In this document: one piece after another, positions 21,315 to 30,903 of the stretch
How the letters are laid out: the number at the start of each line of letters is the position of its first letter
How positions within the stretch are numbered: position 1 is the first letter of the stretch
From: Lactobacillus sp.
GTDB lineage: Bacteria > Bacillota > Bacilli > Lactobacillales > Lactobacillaceae
Length of the DNA stretch: 64,000 bases
Assembly (NCBI GenBank): GCA_022651245.1
Contig: JALCQM010000010.1
Coordinates: forward strand, 1-64,000
Direction: 5' to 3'
Notes under the pieces: model-generated
The model's database searches: none
What the model was told of the DNA's origin: nothing
Seen by the model: the letters and a program-made list of their open reading frames with translations, nothing else
Position numbers and translations under genes: made by a program

Positions 21315-22574
21315 ATGAAGAAGAGCAAGTATCTAGGCTATGTTATCGCTGCGCTGCTCTTAGTTTTAGGTGTGAGTGCCTGTGGGAGTAAAAATAGTTC
21401 TCAATCGGGTAAAAAGACTACGATTTCTTATGCCATTTGGAGTAAGAATCAAGAGGCGGGGATGAATGCTATTGCCCGTGCGTTCGAAAAAAAGAATCCT
21501 AATATTAAGGTTAAGGTGGAAGTGACACCATGGGCTCAGTATTGGACGAAATTAGATGCTGCTGCGACAGGGAAAAATCTTCCAGATGTTTTTTGGATGC
21601 ATTCACAAGAAGCGTATCGCTACATGTCAAATGGCATTCTTATGGATCTCTCAAACGTTGTGAACAAGGACTTAGGAAAGAAAAATTATCCGCAGGCGAT
21701 TACGAATCTTTACACATTAAATAATAAAGTGTATGCAGTGCCAAAAGATATAGATACCGTTGCCTTGTGGTATAACAAGACACTGTTCGATCAGGCTGGT
21801 GTTAAATATCCCGATAGTTCTTGGACTTGGGATACGTTGCTAGAAAATGCTAAAAAGTTAACGAATGCGGATAAAGGCATTTATGGGTTGGGGGCCTTTA
21901 ATACCGCACAGAGTGGCTACTATAACTATATTTTCCAGAATAATGGGAAAGTCTTGAATGCTCAAGGAACCAAGTCGGAGTTTAACAATAAGGATACTCA
22001 GGCGGCACTTCAATTCTATACAGACCTAATTTTGAAGGAAAAAGTTTCCCCTAGTGTTCAAGAATTTGCAGAGAATTCCGAAGCCTCTTTCTTTGAGTCT
22101 GGACATCAGGCCATGGGAACCTTTGGCTCGTTTTATATGAATGAATTTATTCAAAATGATTATGTAACTAAAAATTGTGATGTAGCCATTCTTCCAAAAG
22201 GTAAGACGCGAGCAAGTGTTTCTAATGGATTAGGTAACGCGGTTGCAGCTAATACAAAACATAAGGCGGCGGCAATCAAATTTGTTAAATTTTTAGGCTC
22301 TAAACAAGGAAATGTTCTTCAAGCAGAAAAAGCTGGCGTAATTCCTGCGTACACTGCTGTGGCGAATCACTGGGTTAAAGCATTCCCACAATTTCATTCA
22401 CAAGTGTTCGTTGATAGTTTGAAGTATAGTAAAGTCTTACCGCACAGCAAGAATACCGTTAAAGCTTCTACCCTAGAAACAGAAGTATTAACGAAAGTGT
22501 TCTCAGGTAAGGAGTCTGTCGATAAAGGAACTCAGCAAATCTATTCTGGTGTTAACGATATCTTAAAGCAATAG
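21315..22574 (+). CDS. ABC sugar transporter substrate-binding lipoprotein
   Basis: A 419-residue family-1 solute-binding protein with lysine-rich N-terminus, hydrophobic core and lipobox VSAC, so lipid-anchored outside the membrane. Internal segments such as NLPDVFWMHS and DTVALWYNKTLFD are typical of oligosaccharide binders. The ATG at 21315 follows AAGGAGGAAAAG; the earlier in-frame ATG at 21294 overlaps that site. First gene of the LacI-controlled operon; a hairpin after it probably limits read-through to the permeases. Confidence 0.92.
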   Translation: MKKSKYLGYVIAALLLVLGVSACGSKNSSQSGKKTTISYAIWSKNQEAGMNAIARAFEKKNPNIKVKVEVTPWAQYWTKLDAAATGKNLPDVFWMHSQEAYRYMSNGILMDLSNVVNKDLGKKNYPQAITNLYTLNNKVYAVPKDIDTVALWYNKTLFDQAGVKYPDSSWTWDTLLENAKKLTNADKGIYGLGAFNTAQSGYYNYIFQNNGKVLNAQGTKSEFNNKDTQAALQFYTDLILKEKVSPSVQEFAENSEASFFESGHQAMGTFGSFYMNEFIQNDYVTKNCDVAILPKGKTRASVSNGLGNAVAANTKHKAAAIKFVKFLGSKQGNVLQAEKAGVIPAYTAVANHWVKAFPQFHSQVFVDSLKYSKVLPHSKNTVKASTLETEVLTKVFSGKESVDKGTQQIYSGVNDILKQ

Positions 22575-22605
22575 GTTTTGATCGCCATTAGTCGCGATGA
22601 CTTGA

Positions 22606-22649
22606 GTGACCTGTACCAAGTAAATTTTTTAAGGTATGGGTCGCTTTTT
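22606..22649 (+). terminator. Attenuator-like terminator between binding protein and permease genes
   Basis: A 12-bp stem GTGACCTGTACC / GGTATGGGTCGC with G-U pairs, followed by five T. Since no promoter is evident before the permease gene, it likely acts as a partial terminator. Confidence 0.6.
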
Positions 22650-22707
22650 GCGCTTAATTCTGCTCTAAACAGGTGGAATCATCGATATTATTTAGTGAGG
22701 TGTGACC

Positions 22708-23604
22708 ATGATACGGGCATTAAAAGAGAAGTATAAAACTGAGCAGGTTTTCTGGGGCGTGATTTTTATCGCTCCGACGCTCATTGGATTGATTATGTTG
22801 AATTTGAAACCTGCTGTAGATACGATCATCTTAAGTTTTCAAAAATCAACGGGCTTTGGCAATCAGATCTGGACAGGCTTGGATAACTATCGAAGAATGT
22901 TCCATGATGTGGAGGTATGGCAGGCGGTTGGCAATACTTTTATCTATGCCTTGTTAACTGTCCCGGCAATTATCATTCTGTCGTTGCTTGTCGCTGTTTT
23001 ACTCAATCAAAAAATAAAAGGAATTTCAATTTACCGAACAATATATTTCCTTCCTGTTGTTTCAACGCCTGCAGCCGTTGCTATGGTATGGAAGTGGTTG
23101 TATAACTCTGATTATGGATTGATCAATTTCTTGCTCTCAAAACTTGGAATTCAAGGCCCAAATTGGTTAACCAACCCACATACGGCCTTACTGGCAGTCG
23201 CAATTGTCGGAATATGGTCAGCAGTTGGGTATAACATGATTTTATTCTTGGCTGGATTACAGGAAATTCCTAAGGACTTTTATGAATCTGCTCGTATTGA
23301 CGGGGCCAGTCCAGCTAAACAATTTTTTTCGATCACGATACCATTAATTTCCCCGACTTTGTTTTTTGTGACGGTCACGACAATTATTAGTTCAATGCAA
23401 GTGTTTGATTTGATTTTTATGATGATTGACACGACCAATATCGTGATGCCTAAGACGCAGTCGCTAATTTATTTGTTTTATAAGCAGTCTTTCATTTTGA
23501 ATGATAAGGGTTATGGAGCAGCCATCGTTGTTCTGTTGTTAGTCATTATCATGTTCTTTACAGCAATTCAGCTCATTGCACAGAAAAAGTGGGTTCACTA
23601 CTAG
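22708..23604 (+). CDS. ABC sugar transporter permease (MalF-like)
   Basis: A 298-residue CUT1 permease with six membrane segments and the ATPase-contact loop YESARIDGASPAKQFFSITI. The ATG at 22708 is preceded by GTGAGGTGT. It pairs with the permease encoded 16 bp downstream. The importer resembles the one at 1652-4691 in gene make-up but the proteins are clearly different, so a different oligosaccharide is likely. Confidence 0.9.
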   Translation: MIRALKEKYKTEQVFWGVIFIAPTLIGLIMLNLKPAVDTIILSFQKSTGFGNQIWTGLDNYRRMFHDVEVWQAVGNTFIYALLTVPAIIILSLLVAVLLNQKIKGISIYRTIYFLPVVSTPAAVAMVWKWLYNSDYGLINFLLSKLGIQGPNWLTNPHTALLAVAIVGIWSAVGYNMILFLAGLQEIPKDFYESARIDGASPAKQFFSITIPLISPTLFFVTVTTIISSMQVFDLIFMMIDTTNIVMPKTQSLIYLFYKQSFILNDKGYGAAIVVLLLVIIMFFTAIQLIAQKKWVHY

Positions 23605-23620
23605 AAGGGAGGAAACGTTG

Positions 23621-24436
23621 ATGAAGTCTAAAACTGTTGCAATTCATATCGTATTAATCTTAGGTGCGGTCATTATGGTTGTACCGTTCTTGTGGATGAT
23701 TAGCACTGCTGGTAAGACATTTGCCGAGTCAGTGATGGTACCACCCGTCCTGTTCCCGAAGTCGTTTCAGTGGAGTAACTTTTCTAGTGTTATCAATAAA
23801 TTTCCTTTCATCACGTTTTATATCAATACATTTCTAATGTGTATTGGGCGAGTGGTTTGCTCCGTGCTTTTTAGTGCCATGGCCGCATATGCCTGTGCGC
23901 GACTGGAATTTCCTGGCCGAGATCTATTTTTTGGTTTAGTTTTATTACAAATGATGATTCCATCACAAATTTTTATCGTTCCTCAATATTTATTGACACA
24001 AAAGCTCAACTTGTTAGATACCATACCAGCTCTGATGATTCCCGGATTAGTTAGTGCCTTTGGTACCTTCCTCCTACGGCAATTCTTTAAGGGATTACCA
24101 AAGGAATTGGAAGAGGCGGCTAAGCTTGATGGATGCAATATTTGGCAGACATTTGTCAAAATTATGTTACCGCTGGCTAAATCGGGTCTAATTTCATTGG
24201 CCATCTTTACATCGTTATTTGCCTTTAAAGATCTAATGTGGCCGTTAATCGTTAATCGTTCAATTGATAAAATGACGTTATCTTCTGGATTGGCTAGTTT
24301 ACAAGGACAGTATGGGACTAATTATCCCGAGTTGATGGCGGCATCCTTATTGGGAATCTGGCCTATGGTGGTCCTATTCATTCTTTTCCAGAAACGATTC
24401 GTTGAGGGGATCTCATCAACCGGAAGTAAGCTATAA
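23621..24436 (+). CDS. ABC sugar transporter permease (MalG-like)
   Basis: A 271-residue CUT1 permease, six membrane segments, coupling loop LEEAAKLDGCNIWQTFVKIM. The ATG at 23621 follows GGGAGGAAACG; an in-frame TTG directly before it is possible. No cognate ATPase is encoded in this operon. Confidence 0.9.
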   Translation: MKSKTVAIHIVLILGAVIMVVPFLWMISTAGKTFAESVMVPPVLFPKSFQWSNFSSVINKFPFITFYINTFLMCIGRVVCSVLFSAMAAYACARLEFPGRDLFFGLVLLQMMIPSQIFIVPQYLLTQKLNLLDTIPALMIPGLVSAFGTFLLRQFFKGLPKELEEAAKLDGCNIWQTFVKIMLPLAKSGLISLAIFTSLFAFKDLMWPLIVNRSIDKMTLSSGLASLQGQYGTNYPELMAASLLGIWPMVVLFILFQKRFVEGISSTGSKL

Positions 24437-24485
24437 ACACGAGAAATGGGTAATTACTTCTCTGAAGAAGGATGGGTAAGATTAC

Positions 24486-26213
24486 ATGAAAATTATCAAT
24501 CATTCTGCGTATCAAGATCAGTATCAGGTTTTTTCAGAACGTCTGGGGCCGAGTCAAGAAGTATATCGAGTCCATTTAAAGTGCGATGATGGTGGCCCGC
24601 AACCAATTGTTTTAAGCTGGCGAGTACCAATTGTTGGTTTTTCCTATTGTTGGCAACCTACTGCAGAAACAGATTTTGGATTTACGGCCGATTGGGAGCA
24701 GGCTTGGCATATTCGAGCGACACAATCAGTGCCTTTATTTGATTTTTTTGATGAGGATGGGCTTAGTCAGCGGTTAATAGTTTTATCGGATGTGGTGCAC
24801 GATTTGGACCTGGTGATGGGTGTCCATGAGGAAACTGCTGAGATCAGCTTTCAGCTTACGATTCCTAATTTTGGACTTCCTAGTGATTATCGATTAGACA
24901 TATTTGTTTCATCCGAAGTACAGAATTTTTCTGCAGCTATTCGGCAAGGCGTTGACTGGTTAGACGCTGTAAATGGTGAGAAGCGATTGCCCACCCCGGC
25001 AGCTGCGTACGAACCTGTCTACTCGACGTGGTATGCATTTCATCAAAATGTATCAGCTGCGGGAATCGACGCGCAGTTATCGGCTGCAAAGAAATTGGGT
25101 TTGAGTACAATAATTACGGACGATGGGTGGCAGACAAGTGATAATCACCGTAAATATGCGTATACGGGTGATTGGGAACCAAATGCAAGCAAATTTCCTG
25201 ATATTGCGAAGCATGTTAACCAAGTCCACGCTCAGGGGTTCAAATACATGATGTGGTATAGCGTTCCATATATCGGCAAACATTCACACTTATGGGACCG
25301 GTTTAAGGGGCGTCTATTATATTATGATTCTGATCAGGAGGCGGGTGTATTGGATCCGCGTTTTCCTGAAGTTCGGGAGTATTTGTGTGAGACTTTTCTG
25401 AAGGCCTATCATCAGTGGCATTTGGATGGCTTTAAGCTTGACTTCTTGGAAACATTTCGTCAGTTAACACCAGCAGTTTTACCTGGAATGGATATTGCTA
25501 ATGTTCAGGTTGCAGTGGTGGCGTTGTTGGAAAAGCTTTGGGCTGCTTTGAACGAAGGGGATGACACCCCACTTATTGAATTTCGACAAGATTATATTGG
25601 AACTGTGATGCAGCGTTATGCGAATATGTTTCGCGTTAAGGACTGTCCTAATAACGCTTTAAAGAATAGATTAGGGATCTTAACGATGCGTTTATTATGT
25701 CCAGATGCGGCTATTCATTCAGACATGCTTATGTGGCATCAAGAGGAATACCCTGAGCAAGTGGCGTTGCAGTTGATCAATTGTATTTTTGGAGTTCCGC
25801 AGATTTCCGTGGATTTGGCTAAGATATCGAAAAAGCAGCATGACGTTTTACAATTTTGGTTACGCTACATGCGGGAAAATAGAACTTTGCTCATGCATGG
25901 AGAACTAACGCCGTATAGCCCCCAACATTTATATCCGGTAGTCAATTGTTCTTTAGAAAACAGGCAACTTATTGTGCAGTATGCTGACGATCAATTACTC
26001 AAAATTTCGAGAGACCATGATATGATAGATGTTATCAATGGCACCTTGACGAAGGGGGTCGTGCTCGACATACCGCAAGACTATGGCCGTAGTATGATTA
26101 GCATTTATGATTGTAGCGGTATGCTAGTTGAGACTAAACCTTTAGTGACGGTGAATCCAATATCTCGATTGAACGTCCCGCCAGCAGGATTATTACGAAT
26201 ACAGCGAACCTAA
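24486..26213 (+). CDS. GH36-like glycosidase (clan GH-D)
   Basis: A 575-residue cytoplasmic enzyme related to GH36 alpha-galactosidases. The barrel begins near residue 180 (TWYAFHQN, DDGWQTSD); the nucleophile is likely the Asp in GFKLDFLE (~residue 322) and the acid/base Asp may be in FRQDYIG (~residue 378). It is shorter than classical ~720-residue GH36 enzymes and has a reduced N-terminal beta domain. Next to a GH13 oligo-1,6-glucosidase, it could be an alpha-glucoside-active member of the clan rather than an alpha-galactosidase; substrate is open. Confidence 0.75.
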   Translation: MKIINHSAYQDQYQVFSERLGPSQEVYRVHLKCDDGGPQPIVLSWRVPIVGFSYCWQPTAETDFGFTADWEQAWHIRATQSVPLFDFFDEDGLSQRLIVLSDVVHDLDLVMGVHEETAEISFQLTIPNFGLPSDYRLDIFVSSEVQNFSAAIRQGVDWLDAVNGEKRLPTPAAAYEPVYSTWYAFHQNVSAAGIDAQLSAAKKLGLSTIITDDGWQTSDNHRKYAYTGDWEPNASKFPDIAKHVNQVHAQGFKYMMWYSVPYIGKHSHLWDRFKGRLLYYDSDQEAGVLDPRFPEVREYLCETFLKAYHQWHLDGFKLDFLETFRQLTPAVLPGMDIANVQVAVVALLEKLWAALNEGDDTPLIEFRQDYIGTVMQRYANMFRVKDCPNNALKNRLGILTMRLLCPDAAIHSDMLMWHQEEYPEQVALQLINCIFGVPQISVDLAKISKKQHDVLQFWLRYMRENRTLLMHGELTPYSPQHLYPVVNCSLENRQLIVQYADDQLLKISRDHDMIDVINGTLTKGVVLDIPQDYGRSMISIYDCSGMLVETKPLVTVNPISRLNVPPAGLLRIQRT

Positions 26214-26237
26214 CTTGTATACTTCAATAGAAAGAAG

Positions 26238-27245
26238 ATGGGGAAGATCGTAACGATTAAGGATGTAGCAAAAGCAACGGGCTTCTCCGTAACGACAGTG
26301 TCTCGAGCCCTTAATGATTTTGATGATGTTAAAATCGCAACAAAAGAATTAATTAAGCGTACTGCACAGCAAATGGGCTATTCACCTAATATCTTAGCAA
26401 AGGGTTTGGTAGGTCAGGATACCAAAACATTTGGTTTCATCACTGCTAATTTTTCGGCCACAACTTTGATGGATAATTTTTCTTTCAAGCTATATATGGG
26501 CTGTTTACAGGTTGCAAATGAAAGTGGCTATGAAGTCGTCTTGATTCACTACAGTGCTAAGTTGTATCAAGGTAAGACTTTTGCTCAAATTATTAATGAG
26601 CGTAACTTGTCCGGCGCGATAATTCAGGGCTTTGATAGTGACGACCCTTTTTGTAATGCTGCGCTGGAATCAGCAATCCCCACAGTTTTCATCGATATTG
26701 GGCGGCAAAATAAGACCTCCAGCTACGTTATGTCTGATATTGCGCAGGCAGCTAAGACTGGACTTCAATTATTAATAGACAGAAACTATACGCACTGTTG
26801 CTTCATGCGCGGATCCCTGGATGCCTATGTTACTCGGGTGTGGCTAGAAGAAGTCGAAAAGTTTGTGAAGAAGCATCGGTTAGATTTACCAGAGTTTGAA
26901 ATCATTTCTGGAGAGTACAATCAAGAATCTGCGTATTCAAATGCCCTACAGCTAATGCAACAGCAGCCACGAATCAATGCGTTCTTTTGCGCGAGTGACG
27001 TAATGGCAATTGGCGTCATGAAGGCTGCGGATGATCTAGGACGACAAGTTCCTAAAAGTGTTGCAGTGCTCGGGTTTGATAACATTGCGGTAGCTGAATA
27101 CTTGAGCCCGGCCTTATCAACTATCATGCAATATCCGGATAAGATTGGAGGTGGCGCCGTTAGTCAATTGTTAGCATTGCAGCGTGGTGAAACGGTGTTA
27201 CCTTTATTGCTAAATACAGATTTAGTGATGCGAGATTCAGTGTGA
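26238..27245 (+). CDS. LacI-family transcriptional regulator
   Basis: A 335-residue repressor with N-terminal helix-turn-helix TIKDVAKATGFSVTTVSRAL and a periplasmic-binding-protein-like sugar domain. The HTH matches regulators that recognise AACGTT-core palindromes, and such sites occur in the promoter at 21207-21218 and upstream of the divergent phosphoesterase gene. It lies inside the operon it probably controls, 24 bp after the GH36-like gene. Confidence 0.9.
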   Translation: MGKIVTIKDVAKATGFSVTTVSRALNDFDDVKIATKELIKRTAQQMGYSPNILAKGLVGQDTKTFGFITANFSATTLMDNFSFKLYMGCLQVANESGYEVVLIHYSAKLYQGKTFAQIINERNLSGAIIQGFDSDDPFCNAALESAIPTVFIDIGRQNKTSSYVMSDIAQAAKTGLQLLIDRNYTHCCFMRGSLDAYVTRVWLEEVEKFVKKHRLDLPEFEIISGEYNQESAYSNALQLMQQQPRINAFFCASDVMAIGVMKAADDLGRQVPKSVAVLGFDNIAVAEYLSPALSTIMQYPDKIGGGAVSQLLALQRGETVLPLLLNTDLVMRDSV

Positions 27246-27260
27246 TGAAGGGGGCACATT

Positions 27261-28910
27261 ATGGCAGAATCACCTTGGTGGCAAACTGCAGTTATATACC
27301 AGATCTATCCGCGAAGTTTTGCGGATAGTAATGGAGACGGTATTGGTGATATTCAAGGAATCATCGCACATTTAGATTATCTTGTGACCTTAGGAGTCTC
27401 AGCGCTTTGGATTTGTCCAATGTATGCCTCGCCAAATCATGACAATGGCTATGACATAAGCGATTATCAAGCTATTGCGCCCGAATATGGGACGATGGCA
27501 GATTTTGATGAGTTGGTGACTGCTGCTAAGCGGCGAGGTCTTCGAATCATTATGGATCTTGTTTTAAACCATACTTCGGACGAACATCCGTGGTTTGTAG
27601 CAGCTAGAAACAGTATTGATGATCCACATCGTGATTTTTATGTCTGGCGTCGTGGTCACGATAAGCAACCACCGAATGTGCTACAGTCAGTTTTTAGCGA
27701 TTCGGCGTGGCAGTTTGATTCTAAAACATCAGAGTACTATTTGCATTTGTTTACACGCTATCAACCTGACTTGAATTGGCAAGAGCCGCGTCTACGTGCT
27801 GAACTATATAAAATGATGAATTTTTGGGTGGATAAGGGCGTAGGTGGATTTCGCCTCGACGTCATTGATTTGGTGGGGAAGGAACCTGATCAGATGATCA
27901 CAGCTGAGGGGCCTTGCTTGCACTCTTATTTACAGGAGTTGAATTCTGAAGTGTTGGCAACTAATTCTGACTTGGTTACCGTTGGAGAGGCTTGGAGTGC
28001 GACTCCCGAGAGTGGTATAAAGTATAGTGCGCCACAGCGGCATGAGCTGTCGATGGTTTTCCAATTTGAACATATGATGATTGACCAGGAATTGCCTACT
28101 GATAGCTCTGGAAAATGGGAAAGTATTCCATTTTCAGTGCAAAGATTGAAACAAGCCTTATCAAAATGGCAAATCGCATTAGCAGATAAAGGTTGGAATA
28201 GTTTGTTTTGGAATAACCATGATCTTCCTCGAATTGTCTCGCGGTGGGGAGATGATCAACGATACTGGCAAGAGAGTGCAAAAGCTTTTGCTATCCTTCT
28301 ATATTTTATGCAGGGAACGCCGTACCTATATCAAGGTGAAGAAATAGGCATGACCAATAGTCTTGTGTCTAATATTGATCAAGTCGATGATGTGGAAGCA
28401 CGGAACATGTACTTCAGCCGACTAAAAGAGGGGGCATCTCCAGAATCGTTAATTGCGAAAATTAACCGAAAAGGGCGAGACAGTGCCAGAACTCCGATGC
28501 AATGGAATGCTAAAGCCGTTAACGCAGGTTTTAGTTCGGGGAAGCCGTGGCTGCCGGTTAATCAGAATTATCACAAAATTAACGTAGAAGCACAGCTACA
28601 GGATCAAGATTCCATTTTAACGCTATATCGCCAACTAATTACTTTTAGAAAAGAGAGTTTGACGATCTTGCGGGGAAAATATCACTTGATGTCAACCTCA
28701 GATAATATTTTTGCATATACGCGAGAGTATCAACATGAGAAGATCCTAGTGGTTGCAAATTTGAGCGGTATGTTTGTTGAAGAGGCGTTTGAGGGAGTTA
28801 CTTCTGATCGGATCAAAGTGATCGTAAAGAATCAGGCGTTGGTGTGGGCACAATCTGGTACTCTATGTTTAGCGCCGTATACAGCATTTGCTGCGTATGT
28901 AAAAGCGTAA
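27261..28910 (+). CDS. GH13 oligo-1,6-glucosidase-type alpha-glucosidase
   Basis: A 549-residue GH13 enzyme, paralogue of the one at 10381-12033 and alignable over its full length. Catalytic residues are in GFRLDVID (nucleophile), VGEAWS (acid/base) and NNHDLPR. Cytoplasmic, no signal peptide. It should finish hydrolysis of the oligosaccharide brought in by the LacI-controlled importer. Starts with ATG after GAAGGGGG. Confidence 0.9.
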   Translation: MAESPWWQTAVIYQIYPRSFADSNGDGIGDIQGIIAHLDYLVTLGVSALWICPMYASPNHDNGYDISDYQAIAPEYGTMADFDELVTAAKRRGLRIIMDLVLNHTSDEHPWFVAARNSIDDPHRDFYVWRRGHDKQPPNVLQSVFSDSAWQFDSKTSEYYLHLFTRYQPDLNWQEPRLRAELYKMMNFWVDKGVGGFRLDVIDLVGKEPDQMITAEGPCLHSYLQELNSEVLATNSDLVTVGEAWSATPESGIKYSAPQRHELSMVFQFEHMMIDQELPTDSSGKWESIPFSVQRLKQALSKWQIALADKGWNSLFWNNHDLPRIVSRWGDDQRYWQESAKAFAILLYFMQGTPYLYQGEEIGMTNSLVSNIDQVDDVEARNMYFSRLKEGASPESLIAKINRKGRDSARTPMQWNAKAVNAGFSSGKPWLPVNQNYHKINVEAQLQDQDSILTLYRQLITFRKESLTILRGKYHLMSTSDNIFAYTREYQHEKILVVANLSGMFVEEAFEGVTSDRIKVIVKNQALVWAQSGTLCLAPYTAFAAYVKA

Positions 28911-28926
28911 TTATCAGGGAAAACTG

Positions 28927-29029
28927 AAGCATCAATCGGGTTCTATTTTTGATTAATGCTTATACCACCAACAACATAACATGGTGGCAAAATAAGCTTA
29001 GACCAGATTTTTGGACTAGGCTTATTTTG
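28927..29029 (+). terminator. Two hairpins terminating the second sugar operon
   Basis: Hairpin A: AAGCATCAATC / GATTAATGCTT (28927-28961, one mismatch). Hairpin B: CAAAATAAGC...GCTTATTTTG (28988-29029) with inner TTAG/CTAG-like pairing. Hairpin B carries U-rich arms and probably ends transcription. Confidence 0.6.
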
Positions 29030-29039
29030 CTGTTCTTAC

Positions 29040-29330
29040 CTTGCTGCGATCGGCCCCATCTGCACACGATTCGAACCCGTGCCGGTTTACGGGCTGCGCC
29101 AGATGATCTGACCGCGGTCGTAGGTATTGGGTTCAAGATTGACGGTGATGTCGTGGCCGGCGCCTTTGAGCTGGACGGCAGGCTGGTGCTGAACTCTGGC
29201 TCGGAGTCGACAGGCATCACTGCCAGTGCAGGGCGTCGAGGGTGCTGTGGGGGCGACGGCTGGTTAGCCCGTCGCGAAATCTTTAGTGGTAAACTATATC
29301 AAGAACAACCCGTGGTGGGTGTTCTTGAGT
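29040..29330. other. GC-rich segment without a convincing gene, possible gene remnant
   Basis: Composition jumps to GC-rich here. On the minus strand a frame ends in EPNTYDRGQIIWRSP and stop, and just upstream another frame reads LTSRRPHSTLDALHWQ, but neither has a start and they are out of phase, which suggests a decayed gene. At 29057-29105 a CATCTG/CAGATG inverted repeat encloses a tRNA T-arm-like sequence (GGTTCGAATC on the minus strand); no complete tRNA can be folded from it. Confidence 0.3.
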
Positions 29331-29358
29331 AAACAATGAAAGAGTGGACGCAAGATTT

Positions 29359-30612
29359 ATGAAAGAAACCAGTCACAACCATGCGCTGTTTTGCTCGACC
29401 CTGGTGATCGCGGTGTTAGCCGGCGTGGGGGCCGTCATTTTGAGCTTATTATTGACCTTCACGGAACACGTCTTCTTGGCATTTGAAGAAACGGCCGCAC
29501 ACCCGTATGCCGGGCTGATCACAGGCACACACCGGCTCTTATCGTTGACCATCGGTGGCATCATAGCCGCGGTGGTGTGGTGGTGGATGCGGCGGACGCT
29601 CAAGCCGACCGTGGGCTTGGCGACTGCCGTCGATGGCCAACGCATGCCCGTGGTCACCACAATCGTGCACGTGGTGACGCAGATCTTCTACGTCGGGGTC
29701 GGCGGCTCCGTTGGGCGCGAACTGGCGCCGCGGGAATTGGCGGGGATGCTGGCGCAACAGTGGAACGCCTGGCTGACCAAGCACGCCCACTGGCAATTGA
29801 GCGTAGACGACCAGCGCCTGTTGATTGCCGCCGCGGCCGGCGCGGGCTTCGCCGGGGTGTACATCGCGCCATTAACCGGGACGATGTTCGCCGTGGAGGT
29901 CCTGTACAAGCAAGTGTCCAAGCGCAGCGTGATCGTCAGTTTGTCCATGTCGGCGATCGCCACCTTAATCGGTTCGCTGCTAAAAGGCTTCAAGCCCTAT
30001 TACCTGGTTGGACCGCAAAATTTCGGCGTGCGCGCCATACCGCTGGTGATCGTGGTCGGCTTGTTGTGCGGGGCCGCGGGCGCGGGCTTCCGCAAGGCAT
30101 TCAAGTGGGCCAATCAGCACCAGACGCGCGGCAACGGCTTGTTGTGGCAGTTACCACTGGTCGCGTTTGGCACCGGGCTGATTGCGATGACTTATCCGCA
30201 AATCATGGGCAACGGCCGCGCCTTGGCCCAAACCGCGATCGGCGCCAAAACTATTGACCTCTTACCGCTGCTGGTCCTGGTCGCCATTTTCAAAGCGGTG
30301 ATGACCGTCTTAACATTGCGGGCCGGGGCTTCCGGTGGTACGCTGACGCCATCCATTGCCATCGGTGCGTCAATGGGCCTGATGGTCGCGATGCTGGTCA
30401 CCCCGCTATCGGCGGGCGTGCCGTTTTGGCAAGCCGGCGTGATCGGCGCCGGCGCCTTCTTGGCGGTGTCCCAACAAGCCCCGTTCATGGCGATGTTCAT
30501 GCTGTTTGAAGTCAGCCACTTGAATTATTCCGCCTTGTTACCGCTGGGCATCGGGATCTGTTGCGCAATGGTGGTCGGGAATTTGGTGTTAGAGAAGCGT
30601 GCGCTGGGGTAG
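29359..30612 (+). CDS. ClC-family chloride channel/transporter
   Basis: A 417-residue membrane protein with about ten or more hydrophobic segments. ClC hallmarks are present in order: GGSVGRE (equivalent of the GREGP motif with the gating Glu), AGFAGVYIAPLTG and GASGGTLTPS (equivalent of G-x-F-x-P). No C-terminal CBS domains. Relatives exchange chloride or fluoride for protons and support acid resistance; which anion applies is not decided. The ATG at 29359 is preferred over the GTG at 29344. Codon use is GC-rich, unlike the genes to its left. Confidence 0.85.
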   Translation: MKETSHNHALFCSTLVIAVLAGVGAVILSLLLTFTEHVFLAFEETAAHPYAGLITGTHRLLSLTIGGIIAAVVWWWMRRTLKPTVGLATAVDGQRMPVVTTIVHVVTQIFYVGVGGSVGRELAPRELAGMLAQQWNAWLTKHAHWQLSVDDQRLLIAAAAGAGFAGVYIAPLTGTMFAVEVLYKQVSKRSVIVSLSMSAIATLIGSLLKGFKPYYLVGPQNFGVRAIPLVIVVGLLCGAAGAGFRKAFKWANQHQTRGNGLLWQLPLVAFGTGLIAMTYPQIMGNGRALAQTAIGAKTIDLLPLLVLVAIFKAVMTVLTLRAGASGGTLTPSIAIGASMGLMVAMLVTPLSAGVPFWQAGVIGAGAFLAVSQQAPFMAMFMLFEVSHLNYSALLPLGIGICCAMVVGNLVLEKRALG

Positions 30613-30732
30613 GTGGCGTTATGGTTCTCGCCTCAATGTTGAAATTGCAAGCCGTGTTAGTCGGTGGAGAAAAAGTGTATTCACGCGTTTTGGTTCAACA
30701 ATACGATCATGGGTTGTCGACGCCAGCACTGC

Positions 30733-30761
30733 TTGGTCGCAATGCTAAAACGTGATAGACT
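30733..30761 (+). promoter_or_regulatory. Candidate promoter of a small antisense RNA
   Basis: TTGGTC (30733-30738), 17-bp spacer and TAGACT (30756-30761) with an upstream TG-like extension. It drives transcription towards the hairpin-rich stretch that overlaps the 3' end of a leftward small reading frame. Confidence 0.4.
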
Positions 30762-30767
30762 GTGAAC

Positions 30768-30900
30768 ACAAAGAGCGTTGCCTCGACCAAAGACAACGCT
30801 CCGATGCAGAGCCGTTTGAAGAACGGCGGTCACTTACTAGACAAGCAAAAAGCCGCTAGAACTCGCCAAAGTTAGAAGCGGCTTTTTGCTTGCTCATTTT
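30768..30900 (+). ncRNA. Candidate small RNA (type I antitoxin-like)
   Basis: Contains three hairpins: GAGCGTTG / CAACGCTC (30773-30801), GCCGTT / AACGGC (30811-30827) and a perfect 16-bp terminator stem (30842-30857 with 30877-30892) followed by six T. No reading frame. It overlaps the 3' end of the leftward small hydrophobic frame, so the two transcripts would pair through the terminator region, the arrangement seen in Fst/Lpt-type toxin-antitoxin loci. Confidence 0.45.
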
Positions 30901-30903
30901 TTC
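30842..30903 (+). terminator. Strong rho-independent terminator
   Basis: A 16-bp perfect stem CAAGCAAAAAGCCGCT / AGCGGCTTTTTGCTTG with a 19-nt loop and a downstream T-run on the plus strand. Confidence 0.85.

Noticed and set aside
29057-29105. tRNA gene on the minus strand
   Set aside because: Only a T-arm-like piece is present; acceptor, D and anticodon arms cannot be formed and the T stem has a mismatch.
29577-30257. 226-codon plus-strand frame inside the ClC gene, with several antisense frames
   Set aside because: Arg/Gly-rich translation, no ribosome binding site; the overlapping frame has clear ClC motifs.
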